From Kurthia senegalensis (GTDB lineage: Bacteria > Bacillota > Bacilli > Bacillales_A > Planococcaceae): a stretch of DNA of 64,000 nucleotides. The stretch is from positions 637,270 through 701,269 of the forward strand of contig NZ_HE611064.1 in the NCBI RefSeq assembly GCF_000285595.1, given 5' to 3'. How positions within the stretch are numbered: position 1 is the first letter of the stretch; each line of letters opens with the position of its first letter. Positions 54,902 through 63,240 of this stretch are shown here, piece after piece. The position numbers were made by a program, and so were the translations under genes. The notes under the pieces are model-generated. The model was not told the origin of the DNA. It did no database searches and was given only the letters and a program-made list of their open reading frames with translations.

Positions 54902-57055
54902 TTATGCTTCTATCGGGTTTTCCACACGTACATTTGCTACGTCCCCGTCCATATAAACGGTCATCGTAGCGCCTGGTAACGCCTCACCTTTTAACAATTC
55001 ACGTGCAACGACTGTTTCAATATGACGTTGAATAAAGCGGCGTAATGGACGTGCACCGAAAGCAGGGTCTACGCCTTCTTTCGCAATCCAACTTAACACA
55101 TCTTCCTCAATCGTTAACGTAATTTCTTGTGCTGCTAAACGTTTTTGTAACGATGCTAAATATTTTTCTGCAATCTTCATGAAATGAGCATCGTTTAACG
55201 AATGGAACATGACGATATCGTCTAAACGATTTAATAATTCTGGTTTGAAATGTTGTTTCAACTCAGCCATTACTAAATCTTCTGTCGCATGTTCATTTTC
55301 TTCGTTCATTTCTAATAAATAATGTGAGCCTAAATTTGACGTCATAATGACGACTGTATTCGTAAAGTTAATCGTACGACCTTGTCCGTCTGTAATACGT
55401 CCATCATCTAAAATTTGAAGAAGAATATTCGCCACGTCTGGATGTGCTTTTTCAATTTCATCAAGCAAGACGACCGCATACGGATTCCGACGAATTTGCT
55501 CCGTTAATTGACCACCTTCTTCGTAACCAATATAACCTGGAGGCGCTCCGACTAAGCGAGACACTGTATGTTTTTCCATGTATTCACTCATATCAATTCG
55601 TACGAAATGATCTTCTGAGTCGAATAATTGTTCTGCTAATGCTTTCGCTAATTCTGTTTTACCGACACCTGTTGGTCCTAAGAAAAGGAAAGAACCAATC
55701 GGTTTATTCGGATCTTGAATACCTGCTCGTGCACGCCATACAGCTTCTGTCACGAGTTTCACTGCATCGTTTTGTCCGACGACGCGTTTGTGCAATGTGT
55801 CTGCTAAGCCGAGTAATTTTTCACGTTCACTTTGCAACATTTTCGTTACAGGAACACCTGTCCAACGTGAAACAATCGTTGCGATTTCGTCAGACGTAAC
55901 ATCTTCACGTAATAAGCGGGTATCACTTGAATTCGCTAAGTTTTTCTCTAAGTCTTCTAATTCTTTTTGCAATTGTGGAATTTCTCCGTGACGAAGTACG
56001 GCTGCTTTATTTAAATCGTATTCAGATTCTGCTTTTTCTAACTCATTACGTTTACGATCTAACACTTCACGTTTCGCTTGAATGTCGTGTAATGCATTTT
56101 TTTCTTCATTCCATTGTGATTTCATCGTTGAAGAAGATTGTTTTAACGTTTCCAATTCTTCACGTAAATTCGCTAAGCGTTTTTGAGAAGCAGGGTCTTT
56201 TTCTTTTTTCAACGCTTGTTCTTCGATTTCAAGTTGCATTTGGCGACGTGTCACCTCGTCCAACTCTTGTGGCATCGAATCAATTTCAGTACGAATCATT
56301 GCACATGCTTCGTCAATTAAATCGATTGCTTTGTCTGGTAAAAATCGTTCGGTTAAATAACGATTAGATAATTCTGCAGCTGCAACGATCGCACGGTCAT
56401 GAATTTTCACTGCATGATGCAATTCAAAACGTTCTTTCAATCCACGTAAAATCGAAATCGTATCTTCCACAGATGGTTCACGTACGAGTACTTGTTGGAA
56501 GCGACGTTCGAGCGCAGGGTCTTTTTCAATATTCATACGGTATTCGTCCAATGTTGTCGCACCGATACAATGAAGTTCGCCGCGTGCAAGCATCGGTTTC
56601 AACATATTCCCTGCATCCATCGAACCTTCTGTTTTACCAGCACCAACAATCGTATGAATTTCATCGATGAATAAAATAATGCGTCCATCTGCTTCTTTTA
56701 CTTGTTTCAATACACCTTGTAAACGTTCTTCAAATTGACCACGATAACTTGCTCCTGCAATTAAAGCGCTCATATCTAACTCATAAATTTCATGATCTTT
56801 CAATCCTTCTGGTACGTCACCTTTAACGATTCGTTGTGCTAACCCTTCCACGATGGCTGTTTTACCAACACCTGGTTCTCCAATTAACACGGGATTATTT
56901 TTCGTTTTACGTGAAAGAATACGGATGACATTACGAATTTCTTCATCTCGTCCAATGACGGGATCCATCTTACCGTCTTTCACCATTTCATTTAAATTTC
57001 GACCGTATGTTTCTAACGGATTTTGTTCTTGTTCGTTATTCATTTTCATTTGCAT
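54902..57055 (-). CDS. clpB: ClpB chaperone lacking the N-terminal domain
   Basis: 717 residues from ATG 57055 (AAAGGAG ten bases upstream; a second ATG is two codons later). Full ClpB is ~860; the missing ~145 residues are exactly the N-domain. Present: NBD1 ([20 protein letters not shown]), a ClpB-length coiled-coil middle domain (~residues 260-385), NBD2 ([29 protein letters not shown]) and C-domain. It disaggregates proteins with DnaK. The natural start is placed between a CtsR-controlled promoter and NBD1, so the truncation is in the gene itself, not a cut-off. It lacks the P-loop for ClpP docking, as normal for ClpB. Confidence 0.93.
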   Translation of the reverse strand: MQMKMNNEQEQNPLETYGRNLNEMVKDGKMDPVIGRDEEIRNVIRILSRKTKNNPVLIGEPGVGKTAIVEGLAQRIVKGDVPEGLKDHEIYELDMSALIAGASYRGQFEERLQGVLKQVKEADGRIILFIDEIHTIVGAGKTEGSMDAGNMLKPMLARGELHCIGATTLDEYRMNIEKDPALERRFQQVLVREPSVEDTISILRGLKERFELHHAVKIHDRAIVAAAELSNRYLTERFLPDKAIDLIDEACAMIRTEIDSMPQELDEVTRRQMQLEIEEQALKKEKDPASQKRLANLREELETLKQSSSTMKSQWNEEKNALHDIQAKREVLDRKRNELEKAESEYDLNKAAVLRHGEIPQLQKELEDLEKNLANSSDTRLLREDVTSDEIATIVSRWTGVPVTKMLQSEREKLLGLADTLHKRVVGQNDAVKLVTEAVWRARAGIQDPNKPIGSFLFLGPTGVGKTELAKALAEQLFDSEDHFVRIDMSEYMEKHTVSRLVGAPPGYIGYEEGGQLTEQIRRNPYAVVLLDEIEKAHPDVANILLQILDDGRITDGQGRTINFTNTVVIMTSNLGSHYLLEMNEENEHATEDLVMAELKQHFKPELLNRLDDIVMFHSLNDAHFMKIAEKYLASLQKRLAAQEITLTIEEDVLSWIAKEGVDPAFGARPLRRFIQRHIETVVARELLKGEALPGATMTVYMDGDVANVRVENPIEA

Positions 57056-57097
57056 GTATGTCCAACTCCTTTGTCGGAATATAATGATCAAACTTAG

Positions 57098-57114
57098 TTT
57101 GACTATCTTTGACC
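57098..57114 (-). promoter_or_regulatory. CtsR operator, proximal
   Basis: Minus-strand GGTCAAAGATAGTCAAA fits the CtsR heptad repeat (A/GGTCAAA-NAN-A/GGTCAAA). It lies between the -10 and the start codon. Confidence 0.93.
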
Positions 57115-57128
57115 TTTTGATTAACTTC

Positions 57129-57157
57129 ATTATAATCCGCTGTTTTTTAAAATTCAA
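57129..57157 (-). promoter_or_regulatory. clpB promoter
   Basis: TTGAAT (57152-57157), exact 17-base spacer, TATAAT (57129-57134), flanked on both sides by CtsR sites. Confidence 0.88.
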
Positions 57158-57165
57158 ATGATTTG

Positions 57166-57182
57166 TTTGACCATTTTTGACC
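57166..57182 (-). promoter_or_regulatory. CtsR operator, distal
   Basis: GGTCAAAAATGGTCAAA on the minus strand, a perfect match, just upstream of the -35. Confidence 0.95.
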
Positions 57183-57350
57183 TTTTTGTTTTATGCTTTA
57201 TTCTACATAATTTGGCAACGAAAAGTTTCCTTCTTTTTTATTTTTATTTATCTATCTATTTCTTTACCCTATACTCGAATAAAAAAAGCAATGGATGCAA
57301 CAGAAACAGATTCCTTATTAAAAAAGAGCCGCCATAATTTTACAATCAGA

Positions 57351-57893
57351 AACTGACCTAAAAATCTAAGATAACATAAAAAGGAAAAGACACTTTCAAA
57401 GGGATCAAATCTTTGGAAGTGTTTTTTGATGAAAAAAAATATTCATACGAAACAAAAAGGAAAGTGATGAAGATGAAATGATGAACGTATGCGGAAGTAA
57501 GAATGACAGCCAAATTTATCAATGGGTGAAGTCGTATGAAAACTGGGAGTTGCGTCGTTTACAACAACTAATCGGTAAACAAGATCGGATCGGAAAAGGA
57601 ACGTTTGAAGAAAAATTAATTGAAACGTTCCATGCCATGCCTAACGTGTGAAACGTTTGATTTTGAATAACTTTTGAGAATAACAAATGACATTGTCGTT
57701 CAAACCGTTCAAGCATACATCAACTACTTTACTAATACTCGGATTTTGGCAAAGTAAAACCATCTTTCTCCAGTACAATACCGAAAAAAGATGGTTTAAT
57801 AAAAATTTGACGGCGGCTCCTAGGAAAAAAGCGTCCGTCACATTTGGCTTAAAAGAAGTGTCTTTTTCACTGTCTCATTTTCGTGGGTCAGTT
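57351..57893 (+). mobile_element. IS3-family remnant, internally deleted, copy 3
   Basis: Ends AACTGACCTA (57351) and GGGTCAGTT (57893) pair as an inverted repeat. It has decayed orfA (KYSYETKR..., NVCGSKNDSQIYQWVKSYENWELRRLQQLIGKQDRIG) and the same 3' orfB stub as copy 1, with the same deletion joint. It lacks the GC-rich insertion found in copy 1. Lies between the clpB promoter and a broken ABC transporter. Confidence 0.82.
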
Positions 57894-57978
57894 CCTCATG
57901 ACGACTCTTTCTGTTTAACTAGTTTTTTTAATGCAGCCACGTTCCACCGTGTACTGCTCGAATACAATCTATCGTTAC

Positions 57979-58342
57979 TTATTTAATTTTATTAAATTTC
58001 TTTCGGCGTAATTCTAGCACGATATCACATTCATTCGCAATGTCACGTTCATGTGTAATGACGATGACACATTTCCCTTGCTCATGTGCTAACTCTGCAA
58101 ATAATTTAATCATTTCTTTTGAGTTATGTTCATCTAGATTACCTGTAGGTTCATCGGCGACAACTAGTTTGGCATCACAGCACATCGCTCGTACAATCGC
58201 GACACGCTGCTGTTAATGAAGCACTTTGAATCGTTAACCCAGCTAGAATAAAAACTAAAATTGCTGAGAACACAAACGTTAATAATAACGTTCTTCCTTT
58301 TTTCGCTTTCGTACTATGAAAAGCACGTTTTAAAAAGTTCAT
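57979..58342 (-). pseudogene. Collapsed ABC transporter: permease N-terminus joined to ATPase C-terminus
   Basis: From ATG 58342 the sequence MNFLKRAFHSTKAKKGRTLL and a TM helix (FVFSAILVFILAGLTIQ) is the start of a FtsX/MacB-type permease. It then passes, with a frame change near 58180-58210, into QQRVAIVRAM and LVVADEPTGNLDEHNSKEMI, with VIVITHERDIANECDIVLEL, i.e. the part of a MacB/LolD-type ATPase after the signature motif, including Walker B and H loop. Everything between is gone, so a large deletion removed most of both genes. Non-functional. Confidence 0.85.
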
Positions 58343-58472
58343 ATTCGTTCCTCTTATAATTAAAAAAATGAAACACATTTGAGCTCATTTCGTATGTGCT
58401 GTTGTTTACATTTGTTAGTATAGGAGTCGAATGTATCAGGAATGTGTCAGACCCTTTTTTATTTTATTTTCG

Positions 58473-58505
58473 CAAAAAAATCAGAGCTTTATAGTAGCTC
58501 TGATT
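58473..58505 (-). terminator. Terminator overlapping the end of the 58489 gene
   Basis: Minus-strand AATCAGAGC / GCTCTGATT stem with seven T; the stop codon sits in the loop. Confidence 0.85.
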
Positions 58506-59538
58506 CATCGTTTAAGTAAAATGATGTTTGTTCTTGTAATCCCGCTTCTTCTACGAGATGCCTCATAAGCTTCGCTGCCGGCATTACACGTATTTGCCTA
58601 AAGTTCTCCCCTGCCCACATCGCCGCTAAGTCTGCACGACCGAGTGCATTCGCACGTTTACGAAAAGCAGATGTGACGTAATGCATTTCTGGATACGCTT
58701 TTGGCGCCACATAATACCGGTCCATAAAATCATTTCGTAACCCTCTCGCATACCTTCCCGTATACGCACGTGTAAATGTCGTTTCTTTCATCGTGCCATT
58801 CAATAAAGAGTGAATATGTAATGGCGTCGTACCACTTTCCGGGCAACAAAGGAAAGCCGTTCCGAGTTGTACAGCTTTTGCACCTGCGCGTAACACTTTT
58901 TGAATATGGCGTCCATTCATAATACCACCCGCCGCAATAATCGGTATGTCTATATGCGCACGAATACATTTGACGAGCGGAATGAGTGGTAGTCCTTGGC
59001 GTGGATTTTCATCATTAAAAGAAGCGCGATGTCCACCCGCTTCCGTGCCTTGTGCGCATACGGCATCCATACCTAAATCTTTTGCTATTTGTGCTTCTTC
59101 TATAGAAGTAACGGTTAAAATCGTTTGAATTCCCGCTGCTTTCATTCGACGGACGACTGCCTGACTCGGCGCATTAAACGTAAAACTCACGAATGGTACT
59201 TTCTCTTGAATGACGAGCTCTACTTTTTCTTGCCATCGGTCTTCCGAATACGCATACTTCCCGAGGGGCGCATTAATTAAATCACTTTCACGTCGCATCC
59301 GATTGCAATACGCTGCAATAGTTGGCGTCATTTCATTCGGTTCATTCGGGACGAATAAGTTCACGCCAAATTGTTGTGTACCGAGCGCTCGAACCGAATA
59401 GATTTCTTCACGTAATGTCGCTTTCTCTTTGTATCCCCCTGCTAAAAAGCCAAGCCCCCCAGCTTGTCCGACTGCATGTACAAGTGCGGGTGTCGCATTT
59501 CCACCAGCCATTGGTGCTTGAACGATTGGATATTTCAT
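58489..59538 (-). CDS. Nitronate monooxygenase / 2-nitropropane dioxygenase family (YrpB-like)
   Basis: 349 residues from ATG 59538 (AAAGGGGG upstream; longer frame rejected). FMN-dependent TIM barrel: IVQAPMAGGNATPALVHAVGQAGGLGFL, CAQGTEAGGHRASF (catalytic His in EAGGH), IPIIAAGGIMNGRHIQKVLRAGAKAVQLGTAFL. It oxidises alkyl nitronates, or in other members reduces enoyl-ACP (FabK). The absence of FabK-type context favours NMO. Stands between the ABC remnant and yitW. Confidence 0.88.
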   Translation of the reverse strand: MKYPIVQAPMAGGNATPALVHAVGQAGGLGFLAGGYKEKATLREEIYSVRALGTQQFGVNLFVPNEPNEMTPTIAAYCNRMRRESDLINAPLGKYAYSEDRWQEKVELVIQEKVPFVSFTFNAPSQAVVRRMKAAGIQTILTVTSIEEAQIAKDLGMDAVCAQGTEAGGHRASFNDENPRQGLPLIPLVKCIRAHIDIPIIAAGGIMNGRHIQKVLRAGAKAVQLGTAFLCCPESGTTPLHIHSLLNGTMKETTFTRAYTGRYARGLRNDFMDRYYVAPKAYPEMHYVTSAFRKRANALGRADLAAMWAGENFRQIRVMPAAKLMRHLVEEAGLQEQTSFYLNDESELL

Positions 59539-59589
59539 CCTCGTTCCCCCTTTGTTTGCATCATTTTCTTTCATTATAATTTGATTTAT

Positions 59590-59645
59590 AAAAAAAGAAA
59601 ACTGTCCTACAAACAGTATACTTGTAGGACAGTTCTCTTTTTATT
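59590..59645 (-). terminator. Terminator after yitW
   Basis: Minus-strand GAACTGTCCTACAA / TTGTAGGACAGTT with T run. Confidence 0.9.
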
Positions 59646-59646
59646 T

Positions 59647-59961
59647 TTAGCGTACGCCTAAAGCCATTTTTGCATAACGTGTCATATGATCTTTAGACCA
59701 AGGTGGATTCCATACGATGTTAACATCTACGTCCTTCACTTCCGGAAGATCAAATAACGCTGTACGAATTTGATCGACGATGACTGGGCCTAATGGACAA
59801 CCCATAGATGTTAGTGTCATTGTAATCATTGCCACACCTTCATCGTTCATATCTATTTCATATACAAGACCTAAGTTAACAATATCAATTCCTAACTCTG
59901 GATCAATAACGTTTTCTAAAGCGCCTAAAATACTATCTTTCATATCTGTATCAATTGCCAT
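59647..59961 (-). CDS. yitW: MIP18/DUF59 iron-sulfur assembly protein YitW
   Basis: 104 residues, single MIP18 domain: ALENVIDPELGIDIVNLGLVYEIDM, MTLTSMGCPLGPVIVDQIRTAL (conserved Cys), VNIVWNPPWSKDHMTRYAKMALGVR. SufT/PaaD-like role in Fe-S cluster delivery in the cytosol. Ribosome site GGAG. Downstream partner of yitV on the same strand in B. subtilis order. Confidence 0.92.
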   Translation of the reverse strand: MAIDTDMKDSILGALENVIDPELGIDIVNLGLVYEIDMNDEGVAMITMTLTSMGCPLGPVIVDQIRTALFDLPEVKDVDVNIVWNPPWSKDHMTRYAKMALGVR

Positions 59962-60005
59962 GAGAAGTTTCTCCTCTCTTTATAGTAGTTACTCTTATCA
60001 TACAA

Positions 60006-60770
60006 TTAACGCAAATGGTCTGCAAGCCATGCGGTTCCAGCAAGCATACCTGCACGGTTGACCTTATGTCCATCATGTTTCGCAACATCAAATTGTAAAC
60101 GTTCTGGAACGTCTGCATATAACGGTTTAATTTTTTGTTCATACACTGGATACGTCAATCCAAATGGGACGGTTTTATCCAATTTGCCATGCCAGAAATA
60201 AACCGGACGAAGATTTAGCTTTTCCGGTTCTTCGCTTAGGTCAAAATAACGTAACGTGGCCATTAACTTTTGTTGGTCCTCATCAGACAGCGGTACATCG
60301 AATCCTTGTTCTTTCATTTGTGCAAGTTGGCCTTCTGCTAATCGTATGTAAGAAGGCGTACCCATATATACTGCTGCTGTTTCGATAAAATCGTACACTT
60401 TCAAACAACCGAGTGTCGTAATGCCGCCCATTGATGTACCAGCTAAGCCAAAGCGACCGGTGAATCCGCGCTCACTTAGCGCTTCATATATTTTTTTCAC
60501 TTCTTGAATGTTCGTTAACACGACTTCCCAAAAACGTGCGCTTAATTCAACAACGCTTAAATTTTGACCGCGTTCTCCATGAAGCATCGCATCTGGTAAT
60601 AAGACGCGAACTCCTTGTTGTACGAGGTTGTACGCATAATGTAAATTATGTTCCTTCGCACTTTCAAATCCGTGAATAAATAACACAATCGGTGTATCCG
60701 GTGTCGCTTTTTCCTCATCAAAGACGTGTAATAAAGGAATATCTCCCCATGTTTCGTTCACTACTTTCAT
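60006..60770 (-). CDS. yitV: Alpha/beta hydrolase (prolyl-oligopeptidase-like esterase) YitV
   Basis: 254 residues. VLFIHGFESAKEHNLHYAYNLVQQGVRVLLPDAMLHGERG, nucleophile GLAGTSMGGITTLG (GxSxG), Asp in HGKLDKTVPF, His in VAKHDGHKVN. The fold and motifs match YitV. Substrate unknown. AGGAG lies before GTG 60782 and ATG 60770; I take the ATG. Divergent from yitU. Confidence 0.88.
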   Translation of the reverse strand: MKVVNETWGDIPLLHVFDEEKATPDTPIVLFIHGFESAKEHNLHYAYNLVQQGVRVLLPDAMLHGERGQNLSVVELSARFWEVVLTNIQEVKKIYEALSERGFTGRFGLAGTSMGGITTLGCLKVYDFIETAAVYMGTPSYIRLAEGQLAQMKEQGFDVPLSDEDQQKLMATLRYFDLSEEPEKLNLRPVYFWHGKLDKTVPFGLTYPVYEQKIKPLYADVPERLQFDVAKHDGHKVNRAGMLAGTAWLADHLR

Positions 60771-60895
60771 ATCATTACTCACTCCTATCTTTCTCTATCG
60801 TAACAAAAACGGAAATTCATGACAAAGTTTTGACGTACGTATTTAAAAAAAGGTAAACTGAGGATGGAGCATTATGACAGAAAGGGGGCCATACG

Positions 60896-61580
60896 ATTGA
60901 CCCTCATTTGATTGTGTTAGATTTAGATGGTACTCTATTAACCGACACAAAAGAGATTTCACCTTATACAAAACGTGTTTTATTTGAAGCGAAACGACAA
61001 GGACATCAAGTAATGATTGCGACAGGACGACCATTTCGTGCCAGTCACCCTTATTATGAAGAGCTTCAATTGACGACGCCGATTGTTAATTTCAACGGTG
61101 CTTTCGTACATGACCCAAGGAAATCTTCTTTTCAACCACAACATACGACAATCCAACTAGATACCGTACACGACATCGTCCAATCTCTTGCGCCGTACGA
61201 TTTACGCAACGTACTCGCTGAAGTAAAAGACGATGTTTATATTCAACAATATGACGAATCGTTACTCGATATTTTTAACATAGGTAGTCCAAATGGAATG
61301 CTGGGGGAACCCATGGCATATTATCGAGATGGTGCATCATGGCATTCATAAAGCAAAAGGGCTTTCTTATGTCGTGAAACATTTAGACATTCCACGTGAA
61401 CGGATCATTGCTTTCGGTGACGAAAACAACGATTTAGAAATGATTGATTATGCAGGAATTGGTGTCGCTATGGGCAATGCCATTTCCCCATTAAAAAACA
61501 TCGCAAATGACATGACAACGAGCAATAATAAAGATGGCATCGCCACTCTTTTAATGGATCGTTTACATTTGAATTTATAG
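60896..61580 (+). pseudogene. yitU: HAD-family sugar/phosphate phosphatase YitU, internal deletion and frame change
   Basis: Starts at ATT 60896 or TTG 60908 after AAAGGGGG. The N-terminal half has the HAD nucleophile LDLDGTLLTDTKEISPYT, motif II MIATGRPFRA and the start of the cap. At ~61285-61305 it jumps, with a frame change, into WGNPWHIIEMVHHGIHKAKG and IIAFGDENNDLEMIDYAGIGVAMGNA (motifs III/IV). About 45 cap residues expected between DIFNIGSPNG and WGNPWH are missing. The gene is therefore deleted in the substrate cap, unlike the one-base losses elsewhere. Position between yitV and yitS is conserved. Confidence 0.85.
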
Positions 61581-61592
61581 GAGGCTACACAA

Positions 61593-62450
61593 ATGAAAAT
61601 TTTTGCAGACAGTGCTTCTGATTTATCAAAAGCATATTACGAAGAACATGACGTGCATTTATTCCCTTTACGCGTCGAAATTAACGGAGAAAACTTTGAC
61701 GACGTTGTTGGAATTGAACCAATCGAAATTTACAACAACATTCGTAACGACGTATTCCCAAAAACATCTCAAGTTTCCCCTGAAGCGTTTATTGAAGCGT
61801 TCACAGAACTTGCAAAATCAGGTGAACAAGGGTTATACATCGCCTTCTCTTCTAATTTATCCGGTACGTACTCAACAGCTGTTATGATGCGTGAACAAGT
61901 AAAAGAAGATTATCCTGAACTACAACTTGAAATTATCGATACGAAATGTGCTTCACTTGGCGAAGGGTTAGTCGTAGAAGAAGCCGTTCGTTTACGCGAT
62001 GAAAAGTACACATTTGATGAAGTCGTAAAACGGACGAAATTCCGTGCAGAACATGCCGAACATTTATTCACAGTTGAAAACTTAGACTTTTTAGCAAAAG
62101 GTGGCCGCGTTTCAAAAGGTGCTGCCTTCATCGGTGGTCTTTTAAACATTAAACCACTTATGCATATGGAAGATGGTAAACTCGTCCCAATCGAAAAATT
62201 ACGTGGACGCAAAAAAGTGTTCAAACGGATTATCGAAGTCATGGCTGAACGTGGTGAAGATTTATCGAACCAAGTAATTGGTATTTCTCACGGTGACGAC
62301 ATTGATGCAGCGAATGAAATGAAACGTATGATTGTCGAAGCTTTCCAACCGAAAGCCGTTCAAATCGAAATCGTCGGCTCTACGATTGCTTGTCATACAG
62401 GCCCTGGCGTTATTGCTGTCTTCTTCGAAAATAAACGTTACGAAGATTAA
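61593..62450 (+). CDS. yitS: DegV-family fatty-acid-binding protein YitS
   Basis: 285 residues. DegV features: ADSASDLSKAYYEEHDV, SQVSPEAFIEAFTEL, AFSSNLSGTYSTAVMM, and GRVSKGAAFIGGLLNIKPLMHMEDGKLVPIEKLRGRKKVF. Binds a fatty acid and, in FakB-type members, presents it to the kinase FakA. Which of several DegV paralogues feeds FakA cannot be told. AGGAGG precedes ATG. Confidence 0.92.
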   Translation: MKIFADSASDLSKAYYEEHDVHLFPLRVEINGENFDDVVGIEPIEIYNNIRNDVFPKTSQVSPEAFIEAFTELAKSGEQGLYIAFSSNLSGTYSTAVMMREQVKEDYPELQLEIIDTKCASLGEGLVVEEAVRLRDEKYTFDEVVKRTKFRAEHAEHLFTVENLDFLAKGGRVSKGAAFIGGLLNIKPLMHMEDGKLVPIEKLRGRKKVFKRIIEVMAERGEDLSNQVIGISHGDDIDAANEMKRMIVEAFQPKAVQIEIVGSTIACHTGPGVIAVFFENKRYED

Positions 62451-62452
62451 TC

Positions 62453-62692
62453 ATAAAAAAAACTGGGACATACTGTCTCATAACGTACATAAAAATGACG
62501 CTGTCGATCGGCAGCGTCATTTTTATTATTCATTGATAGTTTGGACTCGACTTTTCTAGGTAACCGCACGAGCGAAAAGCGTCGCCAAAATGAAAAACAA
62601 TACGCGTACGCATATGAAAAAAGGGGCGTCATGATTTCAACATCATGACGCCCCTTTCTATTTGGCTAGTTTTTTGTCCCAGCCTCTTTTTT
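62453..62692. repeat. GACTGGGACA inverted-repeat element B
   Basis: Outer arms AAACTGGGACA (62458-62470) and TGTCCCAGCCTC (right end ~62690) face each other over 200 bases. Inside are two perfect hairpins: AAAATGACGCTG/CAGCGTCATTTT (62493-62527) and GGGGCGTCATGAT/ATCATGACGCCCC (62622-62657). Same arms as element A at 30474-30611, with different inner hairpins. It ends degV (plus) and yisL (minus). Confidence 0.78.
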
Positions 62693-62732
62693 CATTTCGT
62701 GGCTCGTCTAATCACGCCTACTTATACCGTTC

Positions 62733-63113
62733 TTATCTTAAGAAAGTAAGAACGCCCATTGGTAAGTAGCTACCTAATAAGAATGTAATAACGAAAGCGA
62801 TAAGGAAACCGATGAAGAAGCCTTTAGCGTTTTTACCTTTTTGACTTTTCACTAATGCCATTTCCATCATTGCGATTGTTACGACACCCATTAAGAATTT
62901 AATACCGTACAACATATCATCGATGCTATGACCATTTAAGAATAATAACAGACCAGAGAAGATAATAATTAAATAGAATACGCGTAAAATCATATGTACA
63001 ATTTTACGTCCCTTTGTAGCTGGGCTCATGAAATAAGCTACGAAAAATAAAATAACCCCTACTGCCCATGCTGTAATGTGCAAGTGCGTACCTGTTGATA
63101 ATGCGTCCATCAT
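62733..63113 (-). CDS. yisL: UPF0344 membrane protein YisL
   Basis: 126 residues from ATG 63113 (GAGGGGG upstream). Four transmembrane helices (HLHITAWAVGVILFFVAYFM; MILRVFYLIIIFSGLLLFL; GIKFLMGVVTIAMMEMAL; GFFIGFLIAFVITFLLGSY) matching YisL/UPF0344. Function unknown. Follows yisK on the same strand as in B. subtilis, but a terminator lies between. Confidence 0.9.
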   Translation of the reverse strand: MMDALSTGTHLHITAWAVGVILFFVAYFMSPATKGRKIVHMILRVFYLIIIFSGLLLFLNGHSIDDMLYGIKFLMGVVTIAMMEMALVKSQKGKNAKGFFIGFLIAFVITFLLGSYLPMGVLTFLR

Positions 63114-63185
63114 TGGTGATGTCCCCCTCAAAAATAAATTGTTACTGTATTTATCCTATCAAACTAGTAGAAACTAAACAACTTA

Positions 63186-63222
63186 AAGACCCCCGTTACT
63201 CCTCGGAGCAACGGGGGTCTTG
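63186..63222 (-). terminator. GC-rich hairpin between yisL and yisK
   Basis: Near-perfect stem GACCCCCGTT...AACGGGGGTC with a short T tail; placed downstream of yisL start and upstream of it in the yisK direction. Confidence 0.65.
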
Positions 63223-63240
63223 CAATAATTTGGACAAATA

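Noticed and set aside
57158-57350. Missing clpB N-domain lying upstream
   Set aside because: Region upstream of the CtsR promoter encodes nothing resembling the ClpB N-domain in any frame.
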